Below are positions 47,862 through 61,188 of a stretch of 64,000 bases of DNA, piece after piece (the first letter of the stretch is position 1; every line of letters begins with the position of its first letter). The notes below the pieces were generated by a model that was not told where the DNA came from, searched no databases, and saw only the letters and a list, made by a program, of their open reading frames with translations. Origin of the DNA: Polytrichum commune (taxonomy: Eukaryota > Streptophyta > Polytrichopsida > Polytrichales > Polytrichaceae); the NCBI GenBank assembly GCA_950295325.1, contig OX485804.1, forward strand, positions 46,748,001 through 46,812,000, given 5' to 3'. Both the position numbers and the translations under genes were made by a program.

Positions 47862-50800
47862 TTATTCTTTCAAAAATAATTTCTCTATAACTTCCTTGAT
47901 ATCGGCACAAGGAATAGTGATGAGATTAGCTGCCTTGAATCCTTTAAGTGCTTTGTTCGATGACTTGGGCACAACACATGTTTTGAAACCCAGTTTTGCG
48001 GCCTCCACAAGTCTTCTCTCCATTTGTCCAACCTGCAAAACAAACATCACCATCCAACTCAGAAACAGTGGTACGCATTGAACTTGATCAAGACTGGCAG
48101 TTTGAGAACACAATCTTGGCGAGTTGAGAAGAATTTCTCTCCATTATCTATTGATCCTTCTTAAAGTCCCAGGGGATACACTTCAAATCAATGGTGTATT
48201 TTAAACTGTGTTTTACATGATTAAACTTGGAGTTGACATACAAAAGAAAGTAGTGAAAGGTAAATTGTAAATTACTTCTGTACAGTTCGAACAAGCGACA
48301 TCAGCATTGATCTCCACGAAAACAATTTAGTAGTACCCTTTAGAAAATAATGACTACCTTAAAAAGAACTATTTTTATGAGATTTACTTTGATTGGTTAA
48401 AGAGACAAGTTGCATACGATAGTGGAGAGTAAAAAAATATATAACCATATTGTTTTCTTCATGTAGCAAATTTCATAACAAAGAAAAAATTTAGACATTG
48501 CAGGACACAATGTCAATCAAAAGCATTAGATCCTTCAAAGTGTAGGAAATGGAACCCTGGATAAGAGAAATGCGGAAGAATGTTTTTTAAAAAATTTAAA
48601 AAAAATCTCAAAACATATAAGAGTTTGGAGCTGTTTGAAAAAGTGAGTGACACTTTTTGGTCACTTGGGTCTTTAGAGGTTTATGAGTAATAGAAATACA
48701 AGACTACCTACCAGTACTTGAACTGACTGATGAGGTGAGAAGTAATACATGTCCAATAGCCAGCAGGAAATAAGGGCGAAATCCATTGAAACCCCAATTC
48801 AGATCACTGTCCTTCACAACAGAGGAGAGTAAACAAGTGACACACATTTCAAAACAGATGGTAGGAAAAGGATAAAAGTACTTACTGATCGCAGCTCGCC
48901 ACCCAGCCCAATCTCGCCAATGAAGGCCATGTCCCGATCTACAGCACGCTCCAGGTAACTGCGAGAATGAAATGTTAAATCAGGGTTCAGAGTATGGCAG
49001 CTCTGAGCAGCCAATTCATCAATGAATTTAAGTCTGTAACAGTAACAATGTACAGATGAAAGCACATATAAAAGAAAGGATAATGCCTATGTCTGCCAAC
49101 TTTAGCATGAAGTATAGAGTATCTCCACCCACATGCTACTGCTTCAATCAAGATGTGGACTCTTTTCTAACGGTTGCAACTGGGCAACTTGATCACCCAT
49201 TGTTGTTCCCCTACTAGGCTCAGCAAGCCCTTCACTACCCCAAAACTTCAAAGTTGACCAGTTGACCTGGTGAACCCCCACATTCAAGGTGGAGATTAGT
49301 CCCACTCAGTGTTGGGCTGGTATCACCTTTTTTTGTACCACTCAGGTATTTAGAATAATAATTCTAGATTTGTTTAATACGAGTAGGGTATGAGTATTTG
49401 AGCAAATTTTTATTTTGATACTATTGGGGTCTATATACCATCCAAGGACCTTCATACATGTAAAATTACCCAAGTATCAATATGTTATTATGATGGTATT
49501 GACCCAAACAATGACTTGCGTATACAAAGATTCTCTCATCTTGTGATACCCACCCAGTATAAATCTCTGACTAGTATTACAATCTTGATGTGAGTTGGGT
49601 CAATTCTTTAATACCATTATTGATATTGTATTGATACCATGCATTCACCTAAACACTGGTCCAACATTGGTCCCAACCACTGAAGCTATTGGCTTGATGT
49701 TGTACAAATAAAACACACCTGCTGCAGATTGCGACTGCAATGGCTACATCAGCTGCTGGTTCCCGTAATTGCAACCCGCCTACAACATTTATGAAGACAT
49801 CCTGAAGGTGCAAACCAAGACACAATCAGTTAACACATTGTCAACTTATCGAATACTTACAAATGCCTTGACTACAAGCCCGCAAGGATTACAACTGACA
49901 TGATTTGGGCACCTGATTTGAGAGCTTCAGACTTGCTTGCTTCACAAGGACCTGTGATACATATCACACTTTCGGATTAGGAGCACAACTACCATAACCA
50001 AGATTGATTTCAAAACCTCCTGTTTCTGATTAGAAAGTGCATTTTAATTACTGAACAGAATATCAAGACTTCTGAACAGAAATCAGATGTGAGTCAGAAC
50101 ATCTTGGAATATGTGCTGCAACAAGGACTACGCAGAAATACATAGAGCACTGCAAACACTCTTGCAGCTTGCTTGTGTGTTTAGCTGCAAGACTTTAACC
50201 CTTAGCATCTGAGAGGCCTGGGCGTCTCCATGGACAAAAACATATAGTGGAACTACACCCTTTCATTTTAAGCTGATTGTGTCAAAAGTGACCTTATCTA
50301 ACATTAACTCAGTCGTCAAATGCACTTTTCAAATTGGTCGAATGCCGTATGTTAGTGAAGATTTGGGTTCAAATACACAACCTAGGTGCCCTTGGATGCA
50401 AATACATACTTTTTATTTTGATCATCAAAGTCAAATATGAGTATAGTACTATTTCTCCTTGATATAAGATAATGTATTACATAAAGTTTCAAACCCACAA
50501 ATATTAAATTTATGATTCTAAGATTTGGTCAGGCTTGTAAAAATTGCATATAAAGGTCACATGTTGAGCCCCTTGGCCCTTTAAGGGATAAGTTACACTA
50601 AGAGAGGATACTGAAACACTTTCTATGTGTACAAATTAGTCCTTTGTCGTATTTGTCAACAACATATGTTGCACCCTGAATCAAGTCTTAGGGTTCCAAG
50701 GCCTTGCACCTACTTCGTTTGAATCTTCTAAACAACTCTTCCACTTCATGAGATATTAATAAGAAAAATTAAAAGAGGGAGGATGTAGAAGATAACTTAC

Positions 50801-53800
50801 TGCCAGTAGGAGAGACAAGCGTTGGCCATCAACACCATTTGCTGTGCGCCTACCTGGTTGTTGTCCAACTGTTGAGCACAATGCCTGTCCACCAAAAAAC
50901 TTCAGATTCATCTGTACACTGAAATTGCAATGGATAACCCTAGACACCACACCCTGAACTGTTTTGGATACTACTGACCCATAAAGAGGGCACATATGAA
51001 TGGAAAAAGGTGATAATTGTTGGAACACTCAACACCTGTAATTATACTACTTCTACTTATTTTCTATACAGACTATCTAAGGTCCCTTTTACACTAGGGC
51101 TTGAGTTGAGCGCCTCCTCATTAGTTGGGAGCCTCTTAAGCGTGCTTGTTCACTTGAATCCACTTTACACTCGAGCTCAACTTGAGAGATTGAACTTTCT
51201 ACTGGGTTTGGAATGTTTAGTTGGTGCCTTGATGGATCCCATGTGAAATAACCATGACAAGCTCTCTGTCAAAATCCTAAGCTACCTCCATGAGGTAGCT
51301 TAGGAGCTCGAGCTCTCATTTTGTATACCCCAAGCCAATGTGCTTTCAAGCATTCTTTGGCTTGTCATGAATGTTCATGAATGCTCATGAAAGCTTCTTT
51401 GTTTAATATCATCCCCCCTAGATATCGCAATTTAAGCATGGCCACCTTACACTTGCTCAAACTATTGAGAGCTTGAAAATTGGTGAACCTCTCAATAGTT
51501 CGAACTTTGGATGAAAGCTTGTCAAATCCATGTATCGAACTCCCGAAAATTGCAAATTCAAGCTCTCAACTTGAGCTCTAGTGTACAAATGGGGCCTTAG
51601 ATCAAATTAACATGCCATTGCCAGTTGCACAAATGTGTTGATATTCCAATCCTAATTTGCACTGATATGGATTTTTCAGTAACATCTGCAGGTGCAAACC
51701 TTACAAAACACAGGTATGAGACTCTGCTGTGTTTCTGGCCTTTAGTGAGGAGGAACTGCTCCACTTAAAAACTGTTCGATTCGTTTTCAAATTTACGTGC
51801 CTCAATTTATACGCATACCAATTTCAGTATGTAAACCATTTCCACCATTGGAATGCTAACAGTCTGGTAGAAACTAAGCAATAAGAGATTCTGTATAGTT
51901 GAGTACCTGAACTTCAAGAAGGATGGGACGTGAGCCCTCCATAGTCACTGCTACAGCAGCAGAGGCTGCATTTGCAACATTTTCATTACGTGAACTGAGA
52001 AAAAGCTCACTTGGACTATCAACTGCTGCAAGCCCCCCTTCAACCATCTCAAAAACTCCCACCTACATCACAGACCAAGGCAGCAACCTCAGTGATCCAC
52101 AAAAACTGGTTGCCCGATAGAGTTAAATCCTCTATTAGAAATTTTGTGAGAAATCAGTCTTTTATAATTACACCATAGCTTGTTTTGCATACAAAATCAA
52201 TAGTTTATTTCCACTTAGGGTGCATGCTTGGAGGTAGTGTTCTGAATTTGAATGAAGTGCAACCTATCTCAGTTTATTGAGGGCCAAACTCATTTCAGCA
52301 CCTCTTGCCATACCAAAATGAGTTTGACCCTCAATGAACTGATATAAAATGTTCTTCGTTGAAACCTCCACACTACCTCCAAGCATGCACTAAAGACTTA
52401 CCAGACATCGAATGTGTTGTATGCAACACAACGAACTCTTGATCAAAAACTCCATTAAATAAAAGGGCTATTATAATGTAACATCAAAGATCCCTCATGT
52501 CAGCTGGAATGGATAAATTGATCAATTCCTGAGTATCTTTAAGAGTCGCTACCTGGTTATGATGGTCTGCACTAAATCTTAGAAATTGTTTTGAAATAGC
52601 AAAAGCTAAGTCAATTTGTATTGGTTTTCAGTGGAACCTGATGATACTCACCTCATCAGTGGAACCATAACGATTCTTAACAACTCGAAGAAGTCGATGT
52701 GATTGCAGCCTTTCACCCTGCACATTAAGTTGTAATAATTTCTGTGATAATTCTCAAGCTTCAAAATTAGAAGATTTTAAGAGAGGCTTCTGGCCAATCA
52801 GTTGGCCTTTGGGGGAACACAAGCTCAGGAGGACAGTGGCCAACATTACCCTGTGGAAAATAGATAAGGCACCTAAGCATCCAGAGTTTGGCATCCTTTA
52901 GGATACCTTAGGGTACCTCCTTTTTGATAAGTTTTCCACATGAAAAAATAACCCTTAGAGAATAAGCATCAAAACAAAAGTACAATAAACTAGAAGTCAG
53001 GACAGGGAAAGATAGTGGTCAACAAACAAGTATAACCCAATTAAGACCAACTAAATTCATTCGGAAAAAGGAATGAGAACAAACCTCCATGTATAGCACC
53101 ACATCAACAACATGTTCCAGAATTTTAGGTCCTGCAATGTCACCACTTTTGGTCACATGCCCAACCTACAGAGGAAACAGCAAGATATCAACTGCTGCAC
53201 ATACTCTTTCCATGGTGACTGAGGTGATTTCCATGGGACCAGTTGCACCTCTTCTCAAAGAATATTATTTTGTGTCCTCAAATTAGATAATTCGATTGTG
53301 AATTATTACTGAAAGCAATGCAGTAATGTTTTAACAGCCATGCGGTAGAAAATTTCAATTCAGGAACCCCACATTGCTTAGCAAGTGGCTTGCTGTACAG
53401 ACAACAATTCATCACATTCTGAGCATGGACACTATATATGTTCATAAGTGTTTCAAAGATATGTAGGTTGATGGGCACGTAGACAGTGCTCATCACTGGA
53501 GCAATGATAAAGTGTAGACCCTTACCAGAAAAATGGGAATTTTAGTCTGTTTTGCCATTCTCAACATGGCCGTTGCACACTCTCGTACCTACAAGAGGAC
53601 ATTCAAAGTGAGACTTATGGGTTCCCATTATTGCAAATGAGAAACATGCACCTCTTTAGCGATTCATTATCTGGTGGAAGGCAATCACCAGCCCTTCTAT
53701 TTGAGTCTGTTGTATCTATGGAACTTATGTATCCTCTGCTTAATCTTTTTCACAGATTCCAACGTCCTTATTGGATGCAAAGAGTTTCAGTAAAATTTCA

Positions 53801-56800
53801 CCTGACTGACGCTCCCAGCACTGCCATTGGCTTCTGGAAGATACACAGTCTGTATGGAGTCCACTATTACAGCCCGAGGTGCTACTTCAGTGATTGCCTC
53901 CAGCACCAGCTACATGAAATAAACAAAAACATTGAGACTTCAATATTATTGGTTTACTACAAAAGCCTAGACTATGGTCCTGACATTATCTTTTCCATGT
54001 TACCAACCAATGAAAGCTTGAGCACTAAAAAAGCTTAATTGCAATAACAAGATGAAATTCAAAAGCTTAGAATATGGTCAGAAGTTGGAAAATACTATGA
54101 CAAGCCAAGCAATCCTTGATTTGACCAAGGACATTCAAGTGTATGTATAGCAATCCAAATGTTGCTCTTATAGTAATTACAACCCATCACACCAGAAGTA
54201 AGTGGGAATAACTTAGCGGATATGATACAAATATAAAAATACCATGGACGGATAGACCATTGGTGGAAAAGCTAACCTCAAGATCGGTTGCAGAGTAAAG
54301 GAAGAGGTCCTCAGCAACTATGTTCAACCGGTCCGCTCGATTACTTATTTGCTCCACACTCTACCCCACATCCACATGCGATGACCAATATCATACAAGA
54401 CAGTGATAGGTGAATACAACAATTTCTATCCACATCGATACCAAGCTGCCCACACGAAGCATCTTAACATGGTCTTATTCTGATGATCATCACCCAAGGA
54501 GTACTGATTAACAGGACAATATGTAGTCCTCCAAAGTTGGCATATTTTCACCACTATGCAGAGGTACATGGAGTAAATATTCACACAACTCTCATGAGTA
54601 AATCCTTACTGCACTTCCTGTGTAACTCTTTTCAAGTTCACTCGATTACATGCAATAGACTCAATAATGCTTTAGACACACCTCTTCTCCAGATACATAG
54701 AGGACAGGACCAGGACCTTCTGTTTCTGTGCCTTGTGCTATGAGACCTGCAACCTGGCCAAATAAGAATGTCAACATCCATATAGAGGAAACTAATATAA
54801 TTTACAGAAGGAAAATAGAATTCAAAAAATCAAATCCGCAATCTGTCGTGAAAAGAGAGAAAGAGTACCTGTAATAGAAGAGTGCTCTTTCCAACACCAG
54901 GATCCCCACCCACTAGAATCAATGAGCCTGAAAAAGATCCATGATGATTTTTACAATCAGGGACACACTCACAGTCTGGATAACTTATAGATAAGAATTG
55001 TCAACAGCGACAACAACATCACAAGAAATAAGATTATAAGGTGGACGCAAACCTGGTACAAGACCTCCACCCAGGACCCTCGAAACCTCCTGGCCAGTGT
55101 CTCCAAGCCTGTGGAGTCACAAAACCAAGTGATTGTAAGACCAAACAACGAGTTTATTGAGATGACACACAGGTCTTCTGTTCCCATGAGCCTGGTGAAC
55201 TTTGGAGTTAGAACGTCAGCAACTCCTGAAGACCTCTCATCAAACTCCAATAAGCATTCCATTTCTGTCTATCTAGGATATATGTATGACAAGTGCTCTC
55301 ACAGCTACATATTCACCTCCTCTACATGCTGAGCTAAGTGGCACGATTCGGGAAGCATACAAAGGTAGACTAAACAACCAGTTCTGTGGCATGACATATA
55401 GGGTGTAATCCCATGAGCCTGGTGAACATTGGAATTTGAATGGCAGCAATCCATGTTAAACCTCTCATCAATCTCCAGTACGCATTCCACTTTTTGTCTA
55501 TGTAAGATTATGCATTGCAACTGTTTTCTATTGGGCTAAGTGGCATAACTCAGAAAGCATAGAAAGGATGAGTAAAAAACATATAGGTGTAATCCCATGA
55601 GCCTGGTAAGCATTGGAGTTAAAAACGTCAGGAATTCATGTAGCCCTCTCATCAAATTTCAGCATGCGCTTCAATCTTGTCTATTTAAAATCTCTATGTA
55701 TGACAAGTGCTTTCATCTCTACATATTGAGCTAAGTTGTATACAAAGGGAAGCATACAAAGGAAGAATAAACAACCAGTTAGGTGGCATGAAACATGGGT
55801 CTTTCATGAGCCTGGCAAACATTTGGGTTAGAATGTCAACAATTCATGTATACCCCTCATCAAACTCCAGTACTCATTCCACTTGTGTCTATGTAAGATC
55901 TATGCATGACAAGAGCGAGTGACATGATTCAGGACACATGCAAACAAAGGAAGACTAAACAACCAGTTCTGTGGCATGACACATAGATCTATCCCATGAG
56001 CCTGGTAACCATTGGAGTTAGAACGTCAGCGAGTCAAGTAGACCTCTCATCAAACTTGTGTCTGTAAGATCTATGTATGACAAGTGCAAGTGGCATGATT
56101 CAGGAAGCATACAAAGGAAGACGCCAGTGCAGCTTCGAATGACCTTTAGCCACATCCGACAATCGTTGAGGGCCATTACTTCCAACATTCTCGAGCCAAG
56201 CTCGACTACCAGATCGTGGGGAATTCCTCAGACCTCCATAATCAACTTCTTTCTTAATTTCATGTCGCACCGATGCCAAACTCAAATTCTCCACTGCCCT
56301 AGCTGCTGCTCCTCCCCGTTTACCTGCATTTCCTACTGGCTCCCGAAACTCTTTCAATGTATTTATACCTTTGCAGTTTTTACATGACCCCCACCACTGT
56401 GCATAGGACTCTCCACAATTCTCACATACCCAATGCACCTTTGTCTTTTGACCGGTTTTCTTTCCCCTTATGCTTGCAAAATCCCTGCTTCCAGTTGACG
56501 CCATTGCCGTGGTCCACATTCTACTCTTCAATATATGCTTACAGTTTAGGTGTGAATTTCTGCGAAACAAAGTGTCCCCAAATCTACTTCTATCAAAACT
56601 TGGAACATTTTGCATTTCCCTATTGCTGAATCTCGGTTCCTGGATGAATGCCAAACCCCTAACCTCCCATGGCCTCATGGCATGTGGCGTGTCATCCTTA
56701 TAATGATTACATGCCAAAGCCTGCAATTGAGCGGTTTGAGAAGTCATGGCCATCTTGGAAGTAGCTAAATTGAGTCCGTGCATTGCTTTTATGGTAAACC

Positions 56801-57099
56801 CTCTCATTTGGCTTCCTGCAAATCAAATTGCTCCGTATCAGATTTCGGCACTTTTAAAGTTTTTACAAACTAAGCTAGGATGATGCCACAAGAGACAGTA
56901 GAATGATAATTCAAACTGAAAATTCATGTGAATCTATGTGGAATGGAATGACACCTGGTTGAAGGGTTTGCGATCCTCGGAGCTCCAGCGAAACTCTTGG
57001 CACTCTTTCAATCGATTTGCAGCACTTGAGACCAATTTGAAAGCGAGTGCCCCGCATTCTGAAGACAGAAGTAAGTGCATTCGGAGAGATTTTGAACAA
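47862..57099 (-). CDS. RadA/Sms DNA-repair ATPase, probably organellar (680 aa)
   Basis: RadA drives branch migration of recombination intermediates; the Arabidopsis RADA acts in mitochondria and plastids. Exons (minus): 57099-56955, 56815-56113, 55108-55053, 54927-54869, 54753-54682, 54360-54277, 53909-53802, 53588-53526, 53165-53085, 52717-52652, 52062-51907, 50884-50801, 49951-49913, 49801-49719, 48958-48886, 48032-47862. All are GT-AG and in phase. The N-terminus is basic and Ser/Arg-rich, with few acidic residues, and fits a transit peptide. Motifs: C4 zinc finger [18 protein letters not shown] (179-196), Walker [11 protein letters not shown] (308-317), Walker B region [10 protein letters not shown], RadA motif KNRYG (471-475; usually KNRFG) and a full C-terminal Lon-like domain ([27 protein letters not shown]). 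The gene looks intact. Start choice: ATG 57099 opens the longest frame; ATG 57057 would also keep the leader. Confidence 0.95.
49311..49670 (-). repeat. Dispersed repeat family C, inverted copy in radA intron
   Basis: The reverse complement matches 23478-23822 in order (GGGTGGGTATCACAAGATGAGAG, TTTGGGTCAATACCAT, TGATACTTGGGTAATTTT, CATACCCTACTCG). It lies in the intron between 49719 and 48958. Confidence 0.6.
52175..52445. repeat. Foldback MITE family D in radA intron
   Basis: The left arm is CTTGTTTTGCATACAAAATC and the right arm is GTATGCAACACAACGAACTC, with the usual inner arms GTGCATGCTTGG and CCAAGCATGCAC. It lies in the intron between 52652 and 52062. Confidence 0.65.
55130..56113. repeat. 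Tandem array filling radA intron 2, about five units of 170-225 bp
   Basis: The motif CATGAGCCTGG occurs near 55184, 55411, 55595, 55804 and 55993. A second motif, GCATACAAAGG, occurs at 55355, 55557 (one change), 55752, about 55940 (degraded) and 56107. The last one is the real exon 2 splice donor: on the minus strand it reads CCTTT/GTATGC. The units therefore copy the exon-intron junction, and at least two others retain an exact donor-like site. Confidence 0.8.
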
Positions 57100-60000
57100 A
57101 TCTGAGTTTAGCTTCTTGTGCTATTTACAATCTAGGTGTCGATGTTTCGAATGACGGATCCTCGACGGTGGAAGAGAAAGAAGAGATTCATTCAAACGCA
57201 CACCAAGTCGAGTCTCTCCTCTCACGTTGTCACCGAATACTCCATGGGTGCCCCTCTAAAGCGCACGGTATAATGGATGGAACTCATCCTGAAACCTCCA
57301 ATTTCTCATCCCATTACTTTTCAAACAATTTTGAGGTGCTACATGGCGTTTTGTAAAGGTTCCAACTAATGCAAAAAGTAATATTGGCACTTTGTCAAAT
57401 TTTGAATTATTTTGTGTGAAAGTTGCTTTCATAATACTCCACACGCTTAAGAGCTTGAACCTTTTCCAAATCGAGTTGGTCACATGGTTCAAGCAGGTAG
57501 ATTCTTGGATTTATTGTTGATGACCCAAGGTAGCAGAAAGTTGAGCATGGCAAAAGCACCATGTAAATATGTTCTTGATCAAATATTATATTCTAGTTGT
57601 GATTGCGATTTGGATACACAATTTCATTGATACATGGTTTTTTATATTCATGGCCAGTTGCTATTGATTACCAATTTGCAACAAATGGTATTCATGTTGA
57701 ACATACCCCAAATGTGGGGAAACCCATGTTAAAGGTGGAATAATTATCTAGAGATTCCCAGCCCCATGGAATATTGACACATAGCTTAGTGATGTTATGT
57801 TATCATCAATACATGTAGTATACATACTACATTCACACTTGTCAACAAGGGCGTTAATGATCCAAACAATACCCACCCAAGTAACATTTATGCTATGCCC
57901 ACACTAGGGCTAGTCACTACTCCTTGGCAACATAGGGAGTCCCTCTTGATATGGAAAGTTTATCTTTTCCCGAATATTATAGTTATTGGTAAGGAATTTT
58001 TTGTCCTACTCATAATAACCTCATTGGATGTGATGTATATTGCAGTTTTGCCCATTCACTTCACTGCATGCAAGATATCAACTCCTATCATAAACTCTTC
58101 ATTGGTGTGGGCCACTTGTTGGTCCTAGTGTGGGCATGGTATTGGTTGATTTTGTCTATAATGTAGTAGCACTATCTCACTTGTTATCACCCACATATAG
58201 GCGGCAATAGTAAGTAGAGAGTGTGGGTAAATTCTTTGTAAAGGAAGATTTCCACTCTTATCATCATTTGCTACATTAAACATATAATTTAGTGTGGCAT
58301 TTAAATGGGTATACCATGTTGATAAGAGCGGTCTCCACGACTTGTCATACAACAAGAAAATATCATATGATCAAAAGAGTTGTGTCATGCTAAAAATTAC
58401 GGCTTTCTAGCTTATCATACTAGGTTGGGTGGCCCAAGCTCGCCTTGCATAGGCTACTTCAAAACATGAAGTGGCATGTCCCATGCATAAACCCTATTTT
58501 ACATCTTCATTTTTTGATTTTTTTTTTAGAATTCCAACGAGTACCACTCAACTTCAAAATATAGTGTCCTATACAAGATGACCTAAAGGGCTCTTGATAA
58601 TAATTATAATCATAATCACAATAGCAAACATCTCAAAGAGACGCATAACTCCTAGTTGAGCTTTAAGGGACTTCATGCATAAAGTATATGTAATGAAACA
58701 CCTATGCATTCAACCCATAAACCTCTCAAGGAGCAAAGTAACCACATATTCTAATGTGTTTGGATGTTATTCGGTTCATTTTTCTTGTTCTCCCTCTTCT
58801 ATTGATCATATTTGTGCCTTCAAATATGGTTGCATTAGAAATTCTATGATGAAACATCTGGATTTCATTTTTTATTTTACTAGAAAATCAAACCTCTTCG
58901 TATTTAGTTATGCTTATCAAAAGTGCACATTCGATGATTCTTTAATTGAAATCATAGGTCCTCCTAGTGGTGTTTACTACTGATCGAGTGTGTGATTGTT
59001 AACAAAGGCGTAGGGACACGAGGGTCACGCCATAGTATTCTATACACTAAATGTTGAATGCAAACCATCATAATTGGACTTGTGTCAAGAAATGGAAAAG
59101 TGGGAGATGATCATGTTATTTACATGCCATATAAACCAATTTATGATCTATCCAATAAGCTTATGTGCATCTTGATTTGCAGCTACTAAGAATTGCATTA
59201 GTCAATATATAATCTAATTGTCAGTGAATCATAGGTTGTTGTGGACTTTGGACAAGTAAGCTCAAAATTATAATATCTCATATAGTGTTCCAATTTTTAG
59301 ATTGAGGAGATACATTTTACATATCCACATTGAAGTCTATAATAAGATTGTAGGACAAGAATGTGGAGCATTGAACCAAAATTTATCTAAAGTATGGAGG
59401 AATTCATCTAAGTGCATTGTAGGGGGTTTAGAGCTATGACATGCAATGCTTTTTGAGTGTTCAAATGGAACCAAAACGGCAATGAACTTGGCGCCGTTAT
59501 GTGTGTATACATGATGATACAATAAAACCAAAGTTTTATCATACATCCTTATTATAACATGTTTATCATAACATTCTTATTCTATTATATTTTTGACAGC
59601 TATCAATTGTGACCAATTTGTTGAATTTTGTCCAACCTTTCTATGAGTCCCACTGAGGCATAGTATGTGGGAGGATTGAAGATCACAATCTTTCATTATA
59701 TCACAATGATGTTGTTGTAAAGATCAAGTATTCAAAGACTACAAAATGAAATATGTTCCTCGGAGGTGTTTAAATAAAAAAGACAATCACCAACCACATA
59801 GTAATAACCAACCGTTCGTCATAGTAGCGAATTTCGCATACGTTAATTCATGTGAAGATCTCATAATTCTATAAATAATAAAATATTATTTATTATTTAT
59901 ACTACGTATATAAAAAGACTAGCTTGTATCAAATTATACTATATTAAAAGATACATTAAAATACCATAAAGCGGACTAAAATATTGATATAATATTATCA

Positions 60001-61048
60001 TTCAAATCTATCAATTCAATATGAATCATTATGATATCTTTAATATATCTATTGAGTTCCACATAATGATTTGCCCACTTACATCATCCGGTATTAGGTC
60101 TAACCAGCAGAGCTCTTGTCGCAAACTCCTTACTACCATTCTAAACTAGAGTCTTCAACATTTGCACTTTCATGGATATGGATCCCAACAACCTACTTCT
60201 CAAACTTAAGGTTATTGCTACTTCTAGCCTTAAGGTCTTGTGAACCCAAGTGCATGTGTAGTCCTTGCCTTAAGGAACAACCTAATATATTTTGAAGACG
60301 TAGTCTAATTTTTTTTTGAACACGTGTCTTTAAGGTATGTGGGTGTTATTAGTTTTTCATGTTCTCCAACTTCTACCAATTAGATTTACACAACAATACT
60401 CGTGTTGCATCATCAAATCTACGATGAAACATCTACAAATCTCAGACATCCCTTGATTAAGTTATGGTTATGGGAAGTGCATGTTTGTTGATTTCCCAAT
60501 TGGATACATAGGTCCTCCCAATTATGTTGATTATTGAGTGTGGAGTAGATTTCAATATTCGAAGATGTAATCCAATTTCTTTTAAATATGTGTCTGTATG
60601 ATGTTTGTTCTTCGATCCTTGCCAAAGCACATACCCATTAAGTATAGGGATCTAGTTTTTTTTAAATGAGCCACTTAAGACCCACCTCCCTTATTGTGTT
60701 TGTTCTTTGATCGTCACCTAACCACATACTAATCAAATTGTATACAACAATACCTTTACCACTTCGGCAATAATTAAATTGTTTTTAGGAAAATCATTTT
60801 TTGAAAATTTCAAAACTTAATATGATTTTTTGAAAATTTCCTTTCAATACAAAATTGTGAGAATATAAAATAGAAATTATGATATTTACTCACCTATAAA
60901 TAGCCGAAGTAGTAAAGGTACTTTGGTAGTGGTCCAATTGAGAAAAGCAACTTAATAACACCTTCATACTTTATAAAAAGCAAATGTTGAAAAATAAGGT
61001 TAGAACACCTTCTTTTGTCGAGGTCATAAGACAAGCTCTGTGGAGAGG
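57100..61048. other. Intergenic region
   Basis: The first 150 bases are the upstream flank of radA. The remainder is AT-rich with short open frames only. Degenerate repeats near 58750-58980 and 60330-60660 share GTTCTCC, ATCTACGATGAAACAT or TTCTATGATGAAACAT, and ATAGGTCCTCC with the copy at 26450. Their latter half resembles family A. Confidence 0.5.
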
Positions 61049-61069
61049 TTAGGGTTTAGGGTTTTAGGG
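61049..61069 (+). promoter_or_regulatory. Telo-box upstream of the coiled-coil gene
   Basis: TTAGGGTTTAGGGTTTTAGG lies about 120-140 bp before the ATG at 61189. Such short interstitial TTTAGGG motifs are frequent near transcription starts of plant housekeeping and translation genes. The sequence also supports a plant genome. Confidence 0.55.
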
Positions 61070-61188
61070 TATAGCATTTATCCACGCTTACCCATCGTTC
61101 ATGAGATTACTCATACGATGAGGTTCGTTCTCATGAATCATCAGCAAGGACTCCCCGGGAGTCACAAGCTCATCGTTCCACATCAACT

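Noticed and set aside
56100-56143. radA exon 2 ending at AAAG/GTCATT (56144)
   Set aside because: It would join the next exon out of frame. The donor TTT/GTATGC at 56112 restores the conserved [15 protein letters not shown] region.
61049-61069. Telomere or interstitial telomeric array
   Set aside because: There are only two to three TTTAGGG-like units; this is a promoter telo-box, not an array.
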